This document shows positions 25,950 through 34,765 of a stretch of 64,000 nucleotides of DNA, one piece after another. Below the pieces are notes generated by a model, which saw only the letters and a program-made list of their open reading frames with translations, made no database searches and was not told where the DNA came from. Source of the DNA: Sphingomonas soli NBRC 100801 (GTDB taxonomy: Bacteria > Pseudomonadota > Alphaproteobacteria > Sphingomonadales > Sphingomonadaceae); the NCBI RefSeq assembly GCF_001591025.1, contig NZ_BCTZ01000013.1, positions 124,001 through 188,000 on the forward strand, read 5' to 3'. The first letter of the stretch is position 1. Every line of letters begins with the position of its first letter. The position numbers and the translations under genes were made by a program.

Positions 25950-27919
25950 AGGTCGATTCCATCCTTGGGGTCCAACGACGCCTGACGCGCGGTGCCACGC
26001 ATCCGGTCGGTGAGGCGGCGCGCCGCGGTCGCATCCTCGGTTGCGCCATCGTCGAATTCGAACTCGCCGGGCGGCGGCGCCGGCCGCGGCACGATGTCCT
26101 GCTCTTCCGGCAGTTCGGGCTCGCGGCGGACGCCGCCATTGGCGGGATCGTCATCGCCTTCCGTCGTCCCGGCAGCAGGCTGCCCGCGTTCCGGGATGGG
26201 CAGCGCGGACCAGTCGTTCTCGCGCGGGGCGCTAGACCCGCTTGGCGACGGCGGATCCATCACACGGGCGACCAACCGCTTATCGGCGAAATAGCGTACC
26301 TTCTGCGCGCGGATCGGATGGGTGCCCGCCGCCATCACGATCTCGTCATCGGGCGGAAGCTGCATGATCTCGCCCGGGGTCAGCAACGCGCGCGCGGTCT
26401 CGGTGCGCGAGACCATCAGATGGCCGAGCCAGGGCGACAGCCGGTGGCCGGCATAGTTCTTCATCGCCCGCATCTCGGTGGCGGTGCCCAGCGCGTCGGA
26501 GATCCGCTTGGCGGTTCGCTCATCGTTGGTCGCGAAGCTCACCCGGACATGGCAATTGTCTAGTATCGCATTGTTGGGGCCATAGGCCTTCTCGATCTGG
26601 TTGAGCGACTGGGCGATCAGGAACGCCTTGAGGCCATAGCCGGCCATGAAGGCGAGCGCGGACTCGAAGAAGTCGAGGCGGCCAAGCGCCGGGAACTCGT
26701 CGAGCATCAGCAGCACCTTGTGCCGTTTGGCACTGGGCCTCAGCTCCTCGGTCAGCCGCCGCCCGATCTGGTTGAGCAGGAGCCGGATCAGCGGCTTGGT
26801 GCGGCTGATATCGGACGGCGGGACGACCAAATAGAGCGTTGCCGGGCGATCAGCCTCGACCAGATCGGCGATCCGCCATTCGGATCGGCTGGTGACCTGC
26901 GCGATCACGGGATCCCGGTACAGGCCGAGAAACGACATGGCGGTCGAGAGCACGCCCGACCGCTCATTCTCGGACTTGTTGAGCAACTCGCGAGCCGCGG
27001 ACGCGACCACCGGATGGACCCCGGCGTCGCCCAGGTGCCGCGTCGACATCATCGCCGCCAGCGTCGCTTCGATCGGACGCCTCGGGTCGGACAGGAAGGC
27101 CGCCACGCCGGCAAGCGTCTTGTCGGGCTCGGCGTAGAGGACGTGGAGAATCGCGCCGACCAGCAGCGCATGACTGGTCTTTTCCCAATGGTTGCGCCGC
27201 TCGAGCGAGCCTTCGGGATCGACCAGAACATCGGCGACATTCTGGACGTCGCGGACCTCCCACTCGCCTTTGCGCACCTCGAGCAGCGGATTGTAGGCCG
27301 CCGATGCGGGATTGGTCGGGTCGAACAGCAGCACCCGCCCGATCCGCGCCCGAAAGCCAGCGGTCAGCGTCCAGTTCTCGCCCTTGATATCGTGGACGAT
27401 CGCCGAGCCGCCCCAAGTCAGCAGCGACGGGATGACCAGACCCACGCCCTTGCCCGATCGCGTCGGCGCAAAGCACAGTACATGCTCGGGGCCGTCATGC
27501 CGCAGATAGGCTTGGTCGAGACGGCCGAGCACAACGCCATCGTCGCCGAGCAGCCCGGCACGCTCGACCTCTTTATGGGTAGCCCAGCGCGCCGAGCCAT
27601 AGGTCTCGGCATGCTTGCGCTCGCGGGCGCGCCAGACCGACATGGTGATCGCGACCACGACCGCGGCTATCCCGCCCGACGCCGCGATATAGGCGCCCTG
27701 CACGAAGACATCCGGCGCATAGGCATCGTAGCTGAACCACCACCAGAAAAAGGCAGGCGGCGGATAGACTGGATAGCCTTCCAGCCGGAACCAGGGCGGC
27801 CCGAGCTCCGGCTGATATCCAAGTGCCTGGGCGGTCCATTGCGTCGCGCCCCAGACCGCGCCGAGCACGATCAGCAGCACGACCGTCACTTGCCCCCAGA
27901 GGATCTTCGAGGATTGCAT
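25946..27919 (-). CDS. traG: TraG/VirD4 coupling protein
   Basis: A 657-aa inner-membrane ATPase that links the relaxosome to the mating pore. Two N-terminal membrane segments (about 10-30 and 72-96) precede the cytoplasmic motor with Walker A APTRSGKGVGLVIP (about 151-164), the family motif AIVHDIKGENW, and Walker B LLMLDEFPALGRLDFFE. The C-terminus is acidic and proline-rich. ATG 27919 lies 13 bases after the relaxase stop. Confidence 0.97.
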   Translation of the reverse strand: MQSSKILWGQVTVVLLIVLGAVWGATQWTAQALGYQPELGPPWFRLEGYPVYPPPAFFWWWFSYDAYAPDVFVQGAYIAASGGIAAVVVAITMSVWRARERKHAETYGSARWATHKEVERAGLLGDDGVVLGRLDQAYLRHDGPEHVLCFAPTRSGKGVGLVIPSLLTWGGSAIVHDIKGENWTLTAGFRARIGRVLLFDPTNPASAAYNPLLEVRKGEWEVRDVQNVADVLVDPEGSLERRNHWEKTSHALLVGAILHVLYAEPDKTLAGVAAFLSDPRRPIEATLAAMMSTRHLGDAGVHPVVASAARELLNKSENERSGVLSTAMSFLGLYRDPVIAQVTSRSEWRIADLVEADRPATLYLVVPPSDISRTKPLIRLLLNQIGRRLTEELRPSAKRHKVLLMLDEFPALGRLDFFESALAFMAGYGLKAFLIAQSLNQIEKAYGPNNAILDNCHVRVSFATNDERTAKRISDALGTATEMRAMKNYAGHRLSPWLGHLMVSRTETARALLTPGEIMQLPPDDEIVMAAGTHPIRAQKVRYFADKRLVARVMDPPSPSGSSAPRENDWSALPIPERGQPAAGTTEGDDDPANGGVRREPELPEEQDIVPRPAPPPGEFEFDDGATEDATAARRLTDRMRGTARQASLDPKDGIDL

Positions 27920-27932
27920 GGGGTCTGCCTTT

Positions 27933-29675
27933 CTAGATGCCGTGGCCGCGGCTGCGGCCGAAGGTCCAGTCGATCCCGCCGCCGGCTGCCATGGTGCCGG
28001 TGACGCTTGCCCCCAGCTGCCGGTCGAGCGCCGGGCGCCACGGCACGAGCTGGAAGCCGAGGCCGTCGTCGATCATCGCAAAGCGGCCCGAGGCGAGCGT
28101 GACGCGCTCGCGATAGGTGCCGGCGATCGTCGAGCCGGGTGCCGTCTCGTAGGGTGTCAGTCCGGTGCGCGCGGCGATGCGAGCGGACGCCTCACGCAGG
28201 TCGGCCGAACGCAGCGTATCGATCAGATTGGGGGCAAGGATGACGCGCTTGCCGTTCCGGGTCGCCAGGCCCTCGGCCACGAGATGATCCTCGCGTGCGC
28301 GCATCGCGTCGCGAACCTCGGCGCCGAACCCCTGGCTGGCCGGCGCGAAATCGCGCGCCAGCAGCTGGCGGTCGAGCCAGGTCGCCCCGCGCGCGGTGAC
28401 CTGGCTTTGGAGTGGCAGATCGCTGCGCACCGCCAGCGCGCTGCGCTGGACGCCACCCCTGTCCTGCCAGCTGCGCAGCTCGACGATCGCGCCGGCCGCG
28501 GCATCGCCGGTCAGCTCGAGGTCGCCGAGCCGCAGGTGATGGTGACGTCCATCGATTCCGTCGACGATCGCATAAGCGGTGCCGGTCAGCTCGTCCTGGA
28601 GCCCGCGCGCGACAAGGCGCCCGACCAGCGGCTCCGCGGCGCCGGGAGGGTGAATGGCGAGCCGGCTTTCCTGGATGGCATGGCCGCCCTCCCGCATCGC
28701 GCGGTGCATCGTCTTGATGATGTCGCCGCGATCGCCAAGCTCGCGAAGCCGCGGTTCGATATTTGGCTTGAGCCTCCAGCAGGCCGGACCTGCCGGTGTC
28801 GCGAGCCCGAGCCGCTCGAGCTTCTGGGCGCGGCCGGTCAGCAGAAGCGACCGGCGATCGGGCGTCGAGCTCGCTCCGGGCCGGAGATCCACCACGCCGT
28901 CCTCGCCGGCGCGCGATCGCAGCCCCTTGTCGAGGCTGGTCCACCGGTCGGCCTCGACTTCCCGGGCTAGCGCGTGCTGGATCTCGCGCTCGCTGCGCGG
29001 TCCGAGTTCCAGGGTGACGCGGGCCTCGGCGCGGTCGCGCAGCCCATGGGCCATATAGCCGCGGTCGATGACGAGATCAGCGCCGTCTTCGGCGACCCCG
29101 CGGACCAGGATATGGACGTGGGGATTGTCGGTGTTCCAGTGATCGACCGCGACCCAGTCGAGCCGCGGGCCGAGGTCTTTCGACATGTCGCCCATCAGTT
29201 CGCGGGTGAAGGTCCTGAGATCGGCGAGCTCGCCGGCATCTTCGGGCGAGACGATGAAGCGGAAATGATGCCGGTCGTCCGCGCACCGCCCGGCGAACGC
29301 GTCGCCGCTTGCCCGGTCGGATCCGGCATCGAACATGGACGCATCGCGCCCGTCGCGAGTCACGCCGTCGCGCTCGAGATAGGCAATGTGACGCGCGAGC
29401 GGCGCGGCGCGAAAGCGCGGACCCGAATGGCGGACGATCCGGGCTTTGACGATGACCCGCCGCGATGCCGCGGAATGCCGCCCGGCGAGCGCGGCGCCGC
29501 GTCCCCGCCCCAGCCGCCCGGTGCCGCCACCGCGCCGGGTCGGCCGGCGCGCGAAGCCGGCGCGCGCTGCGGCACGCTTGACCTGCGCGGCCAGGCTGAG
29601 CGGCCGGACGCTTCCCGACCCCCGGCTTTTGCCCTTTCCGGGTCGGACCTGGAAGTCGTCGTCGCCCGCGGTCAT
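27933..29675 (-). CDS. Relaxase of the VirD2-like / DUF3363 family
   Basis: A 580-aa nickase that should cut oriT and lead the strand into the recipient. A basic N-terminus precedes the relaxase core: candidate catalytic Tyr99 in HIAYLERDG, then HHFRFIVSPEDA, and the metal-binding motif NPHVHILVRG (His186, His188). The C-terminal DUF3363 part contains RLGDLELTG and LDRQLLARD. ATG 29675 gives a normal N-terminus; upstream extension of the frame is arbitrary. The coupling protein traG follows directly. oriT is probably in the 247-base gap upstream. Confidence 0.9.
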   Translation of the reverse strand: MTAGDDDFQVRPGKGKSRGSGSVRPLSLAAQVKRAAARAGFARRPTRRGGGTGRLGRGRGAALAGRHSAASRRVIVKARIVRHSGPRFRAAPLARHIAYLERDGVTRDGRDASMFDAGSDRASGDAFAGRCADDRHHFRFIVSPEDAGELADLRTFTRELMGDMSKDLGPRLDWVAVDHWNTDNPHVHILVRGVAEDGADLVIDRGYMAHGLRDRAEARVTLELGPRSEREIQHALAREVEADRWTSLDKGLRSRAGEDGVVDLRPGASSTPDRRSLLLTGRAQKLERLGLATPAGPACWRLKPNIEPRLRELGDRGDIIKTMHRAMREGGHAIQESRLAIHPPGAAEPLVGRLVARGLQDELTGTAYAIVDGIDGRHHHLRLGDLELTGDAAAGAIVELRSWQDRGGVQRSALAVRSDLPLQSQVTARGATWLDRQLLARDFAPASQGFGAEVRDAMRAREDHLVAEGLATRNGKRVILAPNLIDTLRSADLREASARIAARTGLTPYETAPGSTIAGTYRERVTLASGRFAMIDDGLGFQLVPWRPALDRQLGASVTGTMAAGGGIDWTFGRSRGHGI

Positions 29676-29922
29676 TGGCGTGCTCCCGGTGACGCTGCCA
29701 GCGCACGAAGTGTTGATTTTCCAAGATAAAATGGGGCAGGCGACGGCAGGGTGTGGGGACAGACGGCGCAAATTCCACAATCGGAACAACCACATGCGCC
29801 CAGGCCGACGGCGGCGCTTTTATCTCGCCATCCCCTATGTCCTCCTTCCTGCACTCCCCCCAGCCTGTTTCCCGATGGCTGCTCCCAACGGCCACAAAGC
29901 GAGCGAAGGACGAGTTGAGCCA

Positions 29923-30630
29923 TCATTTCGGAACGCCCGTCCGAGGCACGAACACGGAGTCCCGGGGAGGTCCGGACGGGCGTGAGTCGGTTGCTGTTTG
30001 CGGTTCGGAAGACGAAGATTCGAGCGGCTCCGCAGCCTCCCCGGCTGGACTTTCGGGCGCGCGGACGAACAGGCCACCGCGCCGCCAGGCCTCGGGATCG
30101 GGACCAATTCGCCGCGTGATCGAAGCCCCGTCGGCCAACATCCGGCCCGACAAACGGGCGACATAAGCGACGGTCTCGGCGGGCAAGGGTCGGCCGGCCA
30201 GATAGGCTTCGTAGCGCCCCGGACCCGCATTATAGGCCGCCAGAAATCCCGGATCGCCATATCGGTCGAGCAGTTCGCGAAGGTAAGCAGTGCCTGCGAA
30301 AATATTGTCGCACGGGTCGAACGGATCGCTGCCGAGCGCGTAGCGCCGGCGCAGCTCCGCCCAGGTGCCGGGCATCAACTGCATCAGCCCCATCGCGCCC
30401 TTGGGGGACACGGCATAGACCACGCCGCCGCTCTCCACGGCGATGACTGCGCGGATCAGACTGTCCGGAATGACGAAGCGCTGAGACGCGCGTGCGATCG
30501 GTTCATCGAGCGCTATCGAGGGCAGGCACGGCACCGCGAGCAGGGCGGCATGCGCGCTCGCCATGGGCGGGTAGAGCCACGCCAGGGCGAGCGCGACGCC
30601 AACAATCCGATGTCCGATCGCACGGTCCAT
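29923..30630 (-). CDS. Lytic transglycosylase (VirB1/Slt-like)
   Basis: A 235-aa exported muramidase that opens peptidoglycan for the transfer channel. Signal peptide about 1-27 (ending ASAHA). The SLT domain covers about 50-160: catalytic Glu66 in AVIAVESGG, then KGAMGLMQLMPGTW, NIFAGTAYLRELLDRYG and AAYNAGPGRYEAY. A proline/serine-rich tail follows. ATG 30630 shares its A with the DUF736 stop (TGATG), so a GTG three bases upstream is unnecessary. Confidence 0.93.
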   Translation of the reverse strand: MDRAIGHRIVGVALALAWLYPPMASAHAALLAVPCLPSIALDEPIARASQRFVIPDSLIRAVIAVESGGVVYAVSPKGAMGLMQLMPGTWAELRRRYALGSDPFDPCDNIFAGTAYLRELLDRYGDPGFLAAYNAGPGRYEAYLAGRPLPAETVAYVARLSGRMLADGASITRRIGPDPEAWRRGGLFVRAPESPAGEAAEPLESSSSEPQTATDSRPSGPPRDSVFVPRTGVPK

Positions 30631-30974
30631 CACTGCTGCTCGCTCTCGCGGCGGCGTGACCCACGCTGCCAGAAGAGCAGATGCGGCTGGCCTTCGACCG
30701 CCGGCCGAAAGAGGTTTGCGCGCAGCGGGCGGGGAAAGACGGGATCGTCGATGACGATCGCGACATAGGGTCCGGCCTTCTCGCCGGTGCGCTTCCAGCC
30801 GGCGCCGACCTCGGGTCCCTCGCCATTATCGCCGACATGCACGCGATAGTCGGGCGCATTGCGGATATCGCTTCGGGTCGCCGGCACGATGGTCAGTGCC
30901 GCCCCGATCGCGAGGGTTTCGAGGCGCCCGGCAAAGCCGTCGCCGCGTTCGTTGAATTCACCGATATGGATCAT
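30630..30974 (-). CDS. DUF736 protein (copy 1)
   Basis: A 114-aa soluble protein of the DUF736 family: IGEFNERGDGFAGRLETLAI, then DYRVHVGDNGEGPEVGAGWKRT and GPYVAIVIDDPVFPRPLRANLF. Such proteins are near-constant companions of tra genes on alphaproteobacterial elements; no biochemical role is known. ATG 30974 has GGAG eight bases before it and overlaps the end of traF by 17 bases. A paralogue lies at 33405-33728. Confidence 0.9.
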   Translation of the reverse strand: MIHIGEFNERGDGFAGRLETLAIGAALTIVPATRSDIRNAPDYRVHVGDNGEGPEVGAGWKRTGEKAGPYVAIVIDDPVFPRPLRANLFRPAVEGQPHLLFWQRGSRRRESEQQ

Positions 30975-31554
30975 GGGAGTCTCCTTGGGCCTTGAGTTCG
31001 GGGGAAGTTTCGCGCACGAGCGGCGCGCTCGCCGGGGCAGCTTCGCTGCCGCCGGGAAGCCAGAGCGGCGTGAGCACCGCGACGATTCCGCGGGCGGGCA
31101 CCGGACCGAAATAGCGTCCGTCAAAGCTGCCGGCGGAGGCGGGATTGAGCAGCAGGACTTCGCCGGAGCGCAGCGTCCGGCAGCCGTTCCACGACGGCAG
31201 CGGGCGGCCGAGGCGATCGCGCGGTCGGGCCTTGGCGACTGCCAGGCCGTCGATCGTGACGACGAGGCCGGAGCGGCAGACGGTCTGCCCGGCCACGGCC
31301 ATGACATGCTTGAGCATGGGCACGCGCAGCGGCAGATAGCCGCGCTCCGCCATCAAGCGGGCGACGGTTGCTGGCGCATGCGCCGCGACCAGGTCGCCAC
31401 GTTTCACGCCTGTTGCCGGGCGCGCCGCATAGAGGCCGACCGGCACGCTGGCGCTGGCGTTCCAGACGAGGCGCGGCACCGGGCGAATGACGGCCGGGAG
31501 GATCACCGCGCCGATCGCGCAATAGCCGGTGAGCAGGATGCCGGCCCGCTTCAT
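30958..31554 (-). CDS. traF: TraF, conjugative signal peptidase (S26)
   Basis: A 198-aa membrane-anchored serine peptidase. The N-terminal anchor (ILLTGYCAIGAVILPAVI) is followed by the S26 motif SASVPVGLY with Ser36, and by MLKHVMAVAG carrying the general base Lys82, then the late motif FDGRYFGPVP. In RP4, TraF matures and cyclises the TrbC pilin, and TrbC is present here at 20023-20352. ATG overlaps the DUF2840 stop by ATGA. Confidence 0.93.
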   Translation of the reverse strand: MKRAGILLTGYCAIGAVILPAVIRPVPRLVWNASASVPVGLYAARPATGVKRGDLVAAHAPATVARLMAERGYLPLRVPMLKHVMAVAGQTVCRSGLVVTIDGLAVAKARPRDRLGRPLPSWNGCRTLRSGEVLLLNPASAGSFDGRYFGPVPARGIVAVLTPLWLPGGSEAAPASAPLVRETSPELKAQGDSHDPYR

Positions 31555-32081
31555 GCCCCGATCTCGCGGCGCAGGAGCCAGGCGCGATGGCGCGCCAGCG
31601 AATAGGCGCGCGGGCGAAACCCGGCGATCAGCCGGTTATGCGCATGGCGCCAATAGTCCGGTGCGACCGCGCCGGGATCGACCCCCAGAGTCTCGATCCC
31701 GTCGATCAGTTCGAGGCAGGCGCGGACCTTCGGCCAGCCGCCAAGATGGAGCAAAAGCTCGCCGCCCGGCGCGACGCATGGGAGCGTCGTATAGGCTTCG
31801 CCGGGCGCGACCGTGCGCACGATATCGAGGCGGGAGAGGATGGTGCCATAGTCGTTCGATGCCCAGCGAACGAAGGCAAAGACGCTGTTCGCGGCGAAGG
31901 AAAGCAGGCGCCGCCGCCGGTCGAGGATTTGATCGAGCAGCGGCGTGCCGAAAAGGATCCAGCGCTCGGTTGCTTGCTCGACCCAGGTCAGTTCGACCGT
32001 GGTTATCCCCGTAAAGGGATAGGCCTGGCCGCGAACGGGGACAGCCGGATCGGCGCCGGACGAGGCGATGGCGGCGCTCAT
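31551..32081 (-). CDS. DUF2840 protein
   Basis: A 176-aa protein matching DUF2840 (TWVEQATERWILFGTPLLDQILDRRRR in part; FVRWASNDYGTILSRLDIVR; LHLGGWPKVRACLELIDGIE). The family is confined largely to conjugative elements of Alphaproteobacteria, directly upstream of traF as here. Function unknown. ATG 32081 overlaps the HTH gene stop by ATGA. Confidence 0.88.
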   Translation of the reverse strand: MSAAIASSGADPAVPVRGQAYPFTGITTVELTWVEQATERWILFGTPLLDQILDRRRRLLSFAANSVFAFVRWASNDYGTILSRLDIVRTVAPGEAYTTLPCVAPGGELLLHLGGWPKVRACLELIDGIETLGVDPGAVAPDYWRHAHNRLIAGFRPRAYSLARHRAWLLRREIGA

Positions 32082-32353
32082 CGCCGCACCGGACCCTTGC
32101 GATCGAGAATGCTCGGATCGATGCGCTTGGCGGGATGGACGGTGCCGGTCCCGCTGTCCGAGGTCGAGCGGCGGACGCCCTGGTCCGCCCAGCTGATGAG
32201 GTCGTCGACCGCATAGACGATGCGCCCGCCAAGCTTGCGATAGACGGGCCCGGTTCCATAGCAACGATGCTTCTCGAGCGTGCGCGCCGACAGACCCAGC
32301 AACAGGGCGGCATCGGGCGTCCTGAGCAGCCGCTGGGTGGTCTCACCTGTCAT
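32078..32353 (-). CDS. AlpA/excisionase-like helix-turn-helix protein
   Basis: A 91-aa protein with a winged HTH of the MerR/AlpA type (LRTPDAALLLGLSARTLEKH; YRKLGGRIVYAVDDLISWA). Such small proteins act as excisionase or transcriptional activators on integrative elements. ATG 32353 has CGGAGAG seven bases upstream. First gene of the coupled HTH-DUF2840-traF-DUF736-slt unit, so its promoter should lie in the 121 bases before it. Confidence 0.88.
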   Translation of the reverse strand: MTGETTQRLLRTPDAALLLGLSARTLEKHRCYGTGPVYRKLGGRIVYAVDDLISWADQGVRRSTSDSGTGTVHPAKRIDPSILDRKGPVRR

Positions 32354-32474
32354 CAAAACTCTCCGGGCGTTGGCCCGGCAAGCGCGGCGGGCCCATTCCA
32401 ATCACGGGCCTCCAATGGCGGCAGATGGCGGGGCGAAGGGAGCGGCTGAAACCGCACCCCGACAAATGTCGCCC

Positions 32475-33206
32475 CTAGCCGATCAGCATGTCCCGATAGG
32501 CCGAGGCGGCGAGGCCATGGGCCTCGTCGACAAGGCGCTGGACGCGGCGGCGCTCGCTCGTCGCCTTCCATGCGATTGCGTCGGTGCCGGCGAGCCAGGG
32601 ATAGACGATCTGCGTCCCGATCGCGCGATTGGTGGCGCCGCCAAGCGAGGCGTCGAGCACGCGCAGCAGCAACGCGAGGCGCTGTCGCTGCAAGGCGCTG
32701 GGCCGCATGACGCGCACCGTTTCGGCCATGCGCAATCCCGCGAGCATGCGCCGCGCCGCATCGCAGGCAGCGGTGGCGAGCGCGTTGCCGAGCGGCGGCA
32801 GGAGGATCGCGAGCGCCCCGCGATCGGCTTCCCGAACCTCAAAGCGATGCCGCGTGCCGGCGATGTCGAAGACGAGATGGCGCATGCCGGCAACCGCGAA
32901 TTCCGCGGTCGCCGATATGCCGGGCAGCGGCGCCGCGCCGCTGAACCGGGCAGGCGCCGCGACCAGCGGGACGATCTGCGACGCGCAGTCCGCGCGCCAG
33001 ATCGCAGGTGCGGCACGCACCGCGCGATCGGGGTCGAACAAGCGGATCAGCCCCCAGCGGCGGGCCTCGGCCAGCGCCTCGTGCCCTGCCAGATCCCGAT
33101 GAGAGGCGCGCCAGGCAGCGCGATACGCCGCGTTTCGCCGCAGATATTCCTGCGCGAAATCGGCGCGGTCGTGCTTCGCAAGGCCGGAGGCGGCATAGGC
33201 CGGCAA
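32475..33206 (-). CDS. DUF2285 / DUF6499-type regulator-like protein
   Basis: A 243-aa protein. The N-terminal part (DRADFAQEYLRRNAAYRAAW) matches the transcriptional-regulator domain seen in sphingomonad ICEs, and the C-terminal part (RQRLALLLRVLDASLGGATNRAIGTQIV) is the DUF2285 domain with a likely HTH. It probably regulates the element. The frame has no ATG or GTG before the conserved region: TTG 33206 is used, and an ATT at 33215 is the only other option before an upstream stop, so the start is uncertain. Confidence 0.85.
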   Translation of the reverse strand: MPAYAASGLAKHDRADFAQEYLRRNAAYRAAWRASHRDLAGHEALAEARRWGLIRLFDPDRAVRAAPAIWRADCASQIVPLVAAPARFSGAAPLPGISATAEFAVAGMRHLVFDIAGTRHRFEVREADRGALAILLPPLGNALATAACDAARRMLAGLRMAETVRVMRPSALQRQRLALLLRVLDASLGGATNRAIGTQIVYPWLAGTDAIAWKATSERRRVQRLVDEAHGLAASAYRDMLIG

Positions 33207-33404
33207 GGGCGAGCGAATGGCGACGGTATCAGCTCCGGCTCGGGACTATTCCCGCCGCCAGAGCGCCACTTCACGTCCACGCTTCGAAGTCCCCGCGGCG
33301 CAGGATCGCTGCGCCCGCATGGGGACAAGCCAATCCAAAGAAGCGCGTTGAAAAGGACATGCGAAAGGCGCCCCGCCGTTTCCGGCGGAGCGCCTTGGCC
33401 TCGA

Positions 33405-33728
33405 TCAGTCGTTGCTGGAGCGCCGCGGGCGCGACCAGATGAGGCTCGAAGTGTCGCCGCCCTCGTCGTCGAAAAGGTTCGCGAAGATGGGCTGGGCGAA
33501 GCTGGGATCGTCGAGCTTGACCGAGAGGTAGGGTCGCTGCTCGGCCGAGGTCTTGGCCCAGGCGGCGCCGATTTCCGCGCGGCCGACATAGACCCGGTGG
33601 GTGGGCGCATTGTCGTTGGTGCTGGCGGGTTCCGGAACGATCCGGACGCCTTTGGCCTGGACGCTCAGGGTCACGATCGAGCCCTGATATTCCTCGCCGA
33701 CTTTCTTGAAGCTGCCGATGTTCGCCAT
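33405..33728 (-). CDS. DUF736 protein (copy 2)
   Basis: A 107-aa DUF736 protein (MANIGSFKKVGEEYQGSIVT; THRVYVGRAEIGAAW; PYLSVKLDDPSFAQPIFANL), clearly paralogous to the one at 30630-30974. Two copies per element are common. ATG 33728 is the usual family start. It stands alone, with about 200 bases before the DUF2285 gene. Confidence 0.9.
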   Translation of the reverse strand: MANIGSFKKVGEEYQGSIVTLSVQAKGVRIVPEPASTNDNAPTHRVYVGRAEIGAAWAKTSAEQRPYLSVKLDDPSFAQPIFANLFDDEGGDTSSLIWSRPRRSSND

Positions 33729-33831
33729 TGTCTTAATCCTCAATTCCTCAAGACCGCCCCATGCGGCCTCGATGGCGTCGAAAGGACGGGTGCGAATGAC
33801 GCCGCAGCTTTGCCCGCAGCGCAGCGGAGGA

Positions 33832-33901
33832 CTGCCCAGCCGGGCTTTCTTGCCTCGCGAGGAATGGGCGCAGCCCAGGGGAAGAAAGTTTGGTTGGGCA
33901 G
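33832..33901 (+). ncRNA. Candidate structured RNA hairpin
   Basis: Arms 33832-33851 and 33882-33901 pair over all 20 positions if the plus strand is transcribed: 16 Watson-Crick pairs and 4 G-U pairs. On the minus strand the same four would be A-C mismatches. The 30-base loop carries GGGC-GCA-GCCC. It lies in a 670-base stretch with no strong gene. It may instead be a degenerate inverted repeat of a mobile remnant. Confidence 0.35.
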
Positions 33902-33907
33902 TTGCGG

Positions 33908-34258
33908 CTAGTCAGGCGAGGCGAAGCCGGTATCCGTCCATACAGCCATCAACGAGGCCTCAGGGGCGGCTGGCAAGCCGAGGATGACACTTAGCGGGAC
34001 CATCGCTTCAACTGCGTCGGCATGGCAGGTCAGGGCCAGGCGAACCCCGTTTCCAGGACAGGTCCGGACCTCCCTGGTCCGCCCGACCAACAATGCCGCC
34101 AGCCATCTCGGGAAGGCCTGGGCCGCACGCATCCGCGCCACGGGCCTAACCGCCAGGAAGCACCGGTTCGAGGATCTGCCGATGCCCCTCGTCCCCCGCC
34201 GTATCGTCCCTGCAGTGACGGGAAAGGCGATCCCTGCCGTCGGCAGTTCGCCTGGCAA
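33908..34258 (-). CDS. Doubtful small ORF
   Basis: A 116-codon frame from a TTG at 34258, ending in a cysteine-containing segment (TCPGNGVRLALTCHADAVEA) and VILGLPAAPEASLMAVW. The last 60 codons look somewhat protein-like, but the first half is arginine-rich, third-position GC is lower than in neighbours, and no ribosome site is seen. It may be the remnant of a lost backbone gene or simply noise. Confidence 0.25.
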   Translation of the reverse strand: MPGELPTAGIAFPVTAGTIRRGTRGIGRSSNRCFLAVRPVARMRAAQAFPRWLAALLVGRTREVRTCPGNGVRLALTCHADAVEAMVPLSVILGLPAAPEASLMAVWTDTGFASPD

Positions 34259-34338
34259 GTGCTGCTACGATCGAGGCCGAGGCGTCCCGCCGGACCGCGG
34301 GCGCCGATCGTGCAATCTTACCGCGGAAGGGCGCGGCG

Positions 34339-34367
34339 TTGGACTCACATCGCCAATGTTCTATATT
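34339..34367 (+). promoter_or_regulatory. Sigma70-type promoter
   Basis: TTGGAC at 34339-34344 and TATATT at 34362-34367, separated by exactly 17 bases, give a near-consensus promoter. Transcription would begin near 34374, which places the ATG at 34356 outside the message and supports the downstream GTG starts for the 115-aa protein. Confidence 0.65.
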
Positions 34368-34400
34368 CGTTCCAGAGAATCGATACGGGATTTTTTGAAA

Positions 34401-34748
34401 GTGGCTAGCGTGACCAAGGCAGGCGAGGACGACAGGGCGCTCAGCGAAAGCGAGGCGGATTATTCCAAGCGATTGTTCGATGCCGTGCTTGATACCGTGA
34501 TCAGCCTCAACGCGGTTCCGGGGACGGAAGGTGGTTATGTCAGCCCTGACATCGTCCGGATCGCGTTGACCGATGTGATGGTGGCGGTCGATTTCAATTG
34601 CGGGCTTGGCCGCGTGCCGAGCGCGCGCCGCAAGACCGGCGAATATATCGGATCGCGTTATGCGAGGCTGCTCAAGGACTTCATCGACAATCCGGAATGC
34701 GCATGGACACCGGCCATGCAGGTAAGCCGCGAGGGCACGCTGAACTAG
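34401..34748 (+). CDS. Hypothetical 115-aa protein
   Basis: A mostly helical soluble protein (SEADYSKRLFDAVLDTVISL; PDIVRIALTDVMVAVDFNCG; TGEYIGSRYARLLKDFIDNP). No family is recognised. GTG 34401 is used because a good promoter starts transcription near 34374; GTG 34410 in the same frame, eight bases after GAAAG, is equally possible. It is one of the few plus-strand genes in the tra region and converges on the 55-aa gene with a 17-base gap. Its tidy promoter suggests independent regulation. Confidence 0.7.
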   Translation: MASVTKAGEDDRALSESEADYSKRLFDAVLDTVISLNAVPGTEGGYVSPDIVRIALTDVMVAVDFNCGLGRVPSARRKTGEYIGSRYARLLKDFIDNPECAWTPAMQVSREGTLN

Positions 34749-34765
34749 CCTGACGTCGCGCGCCG

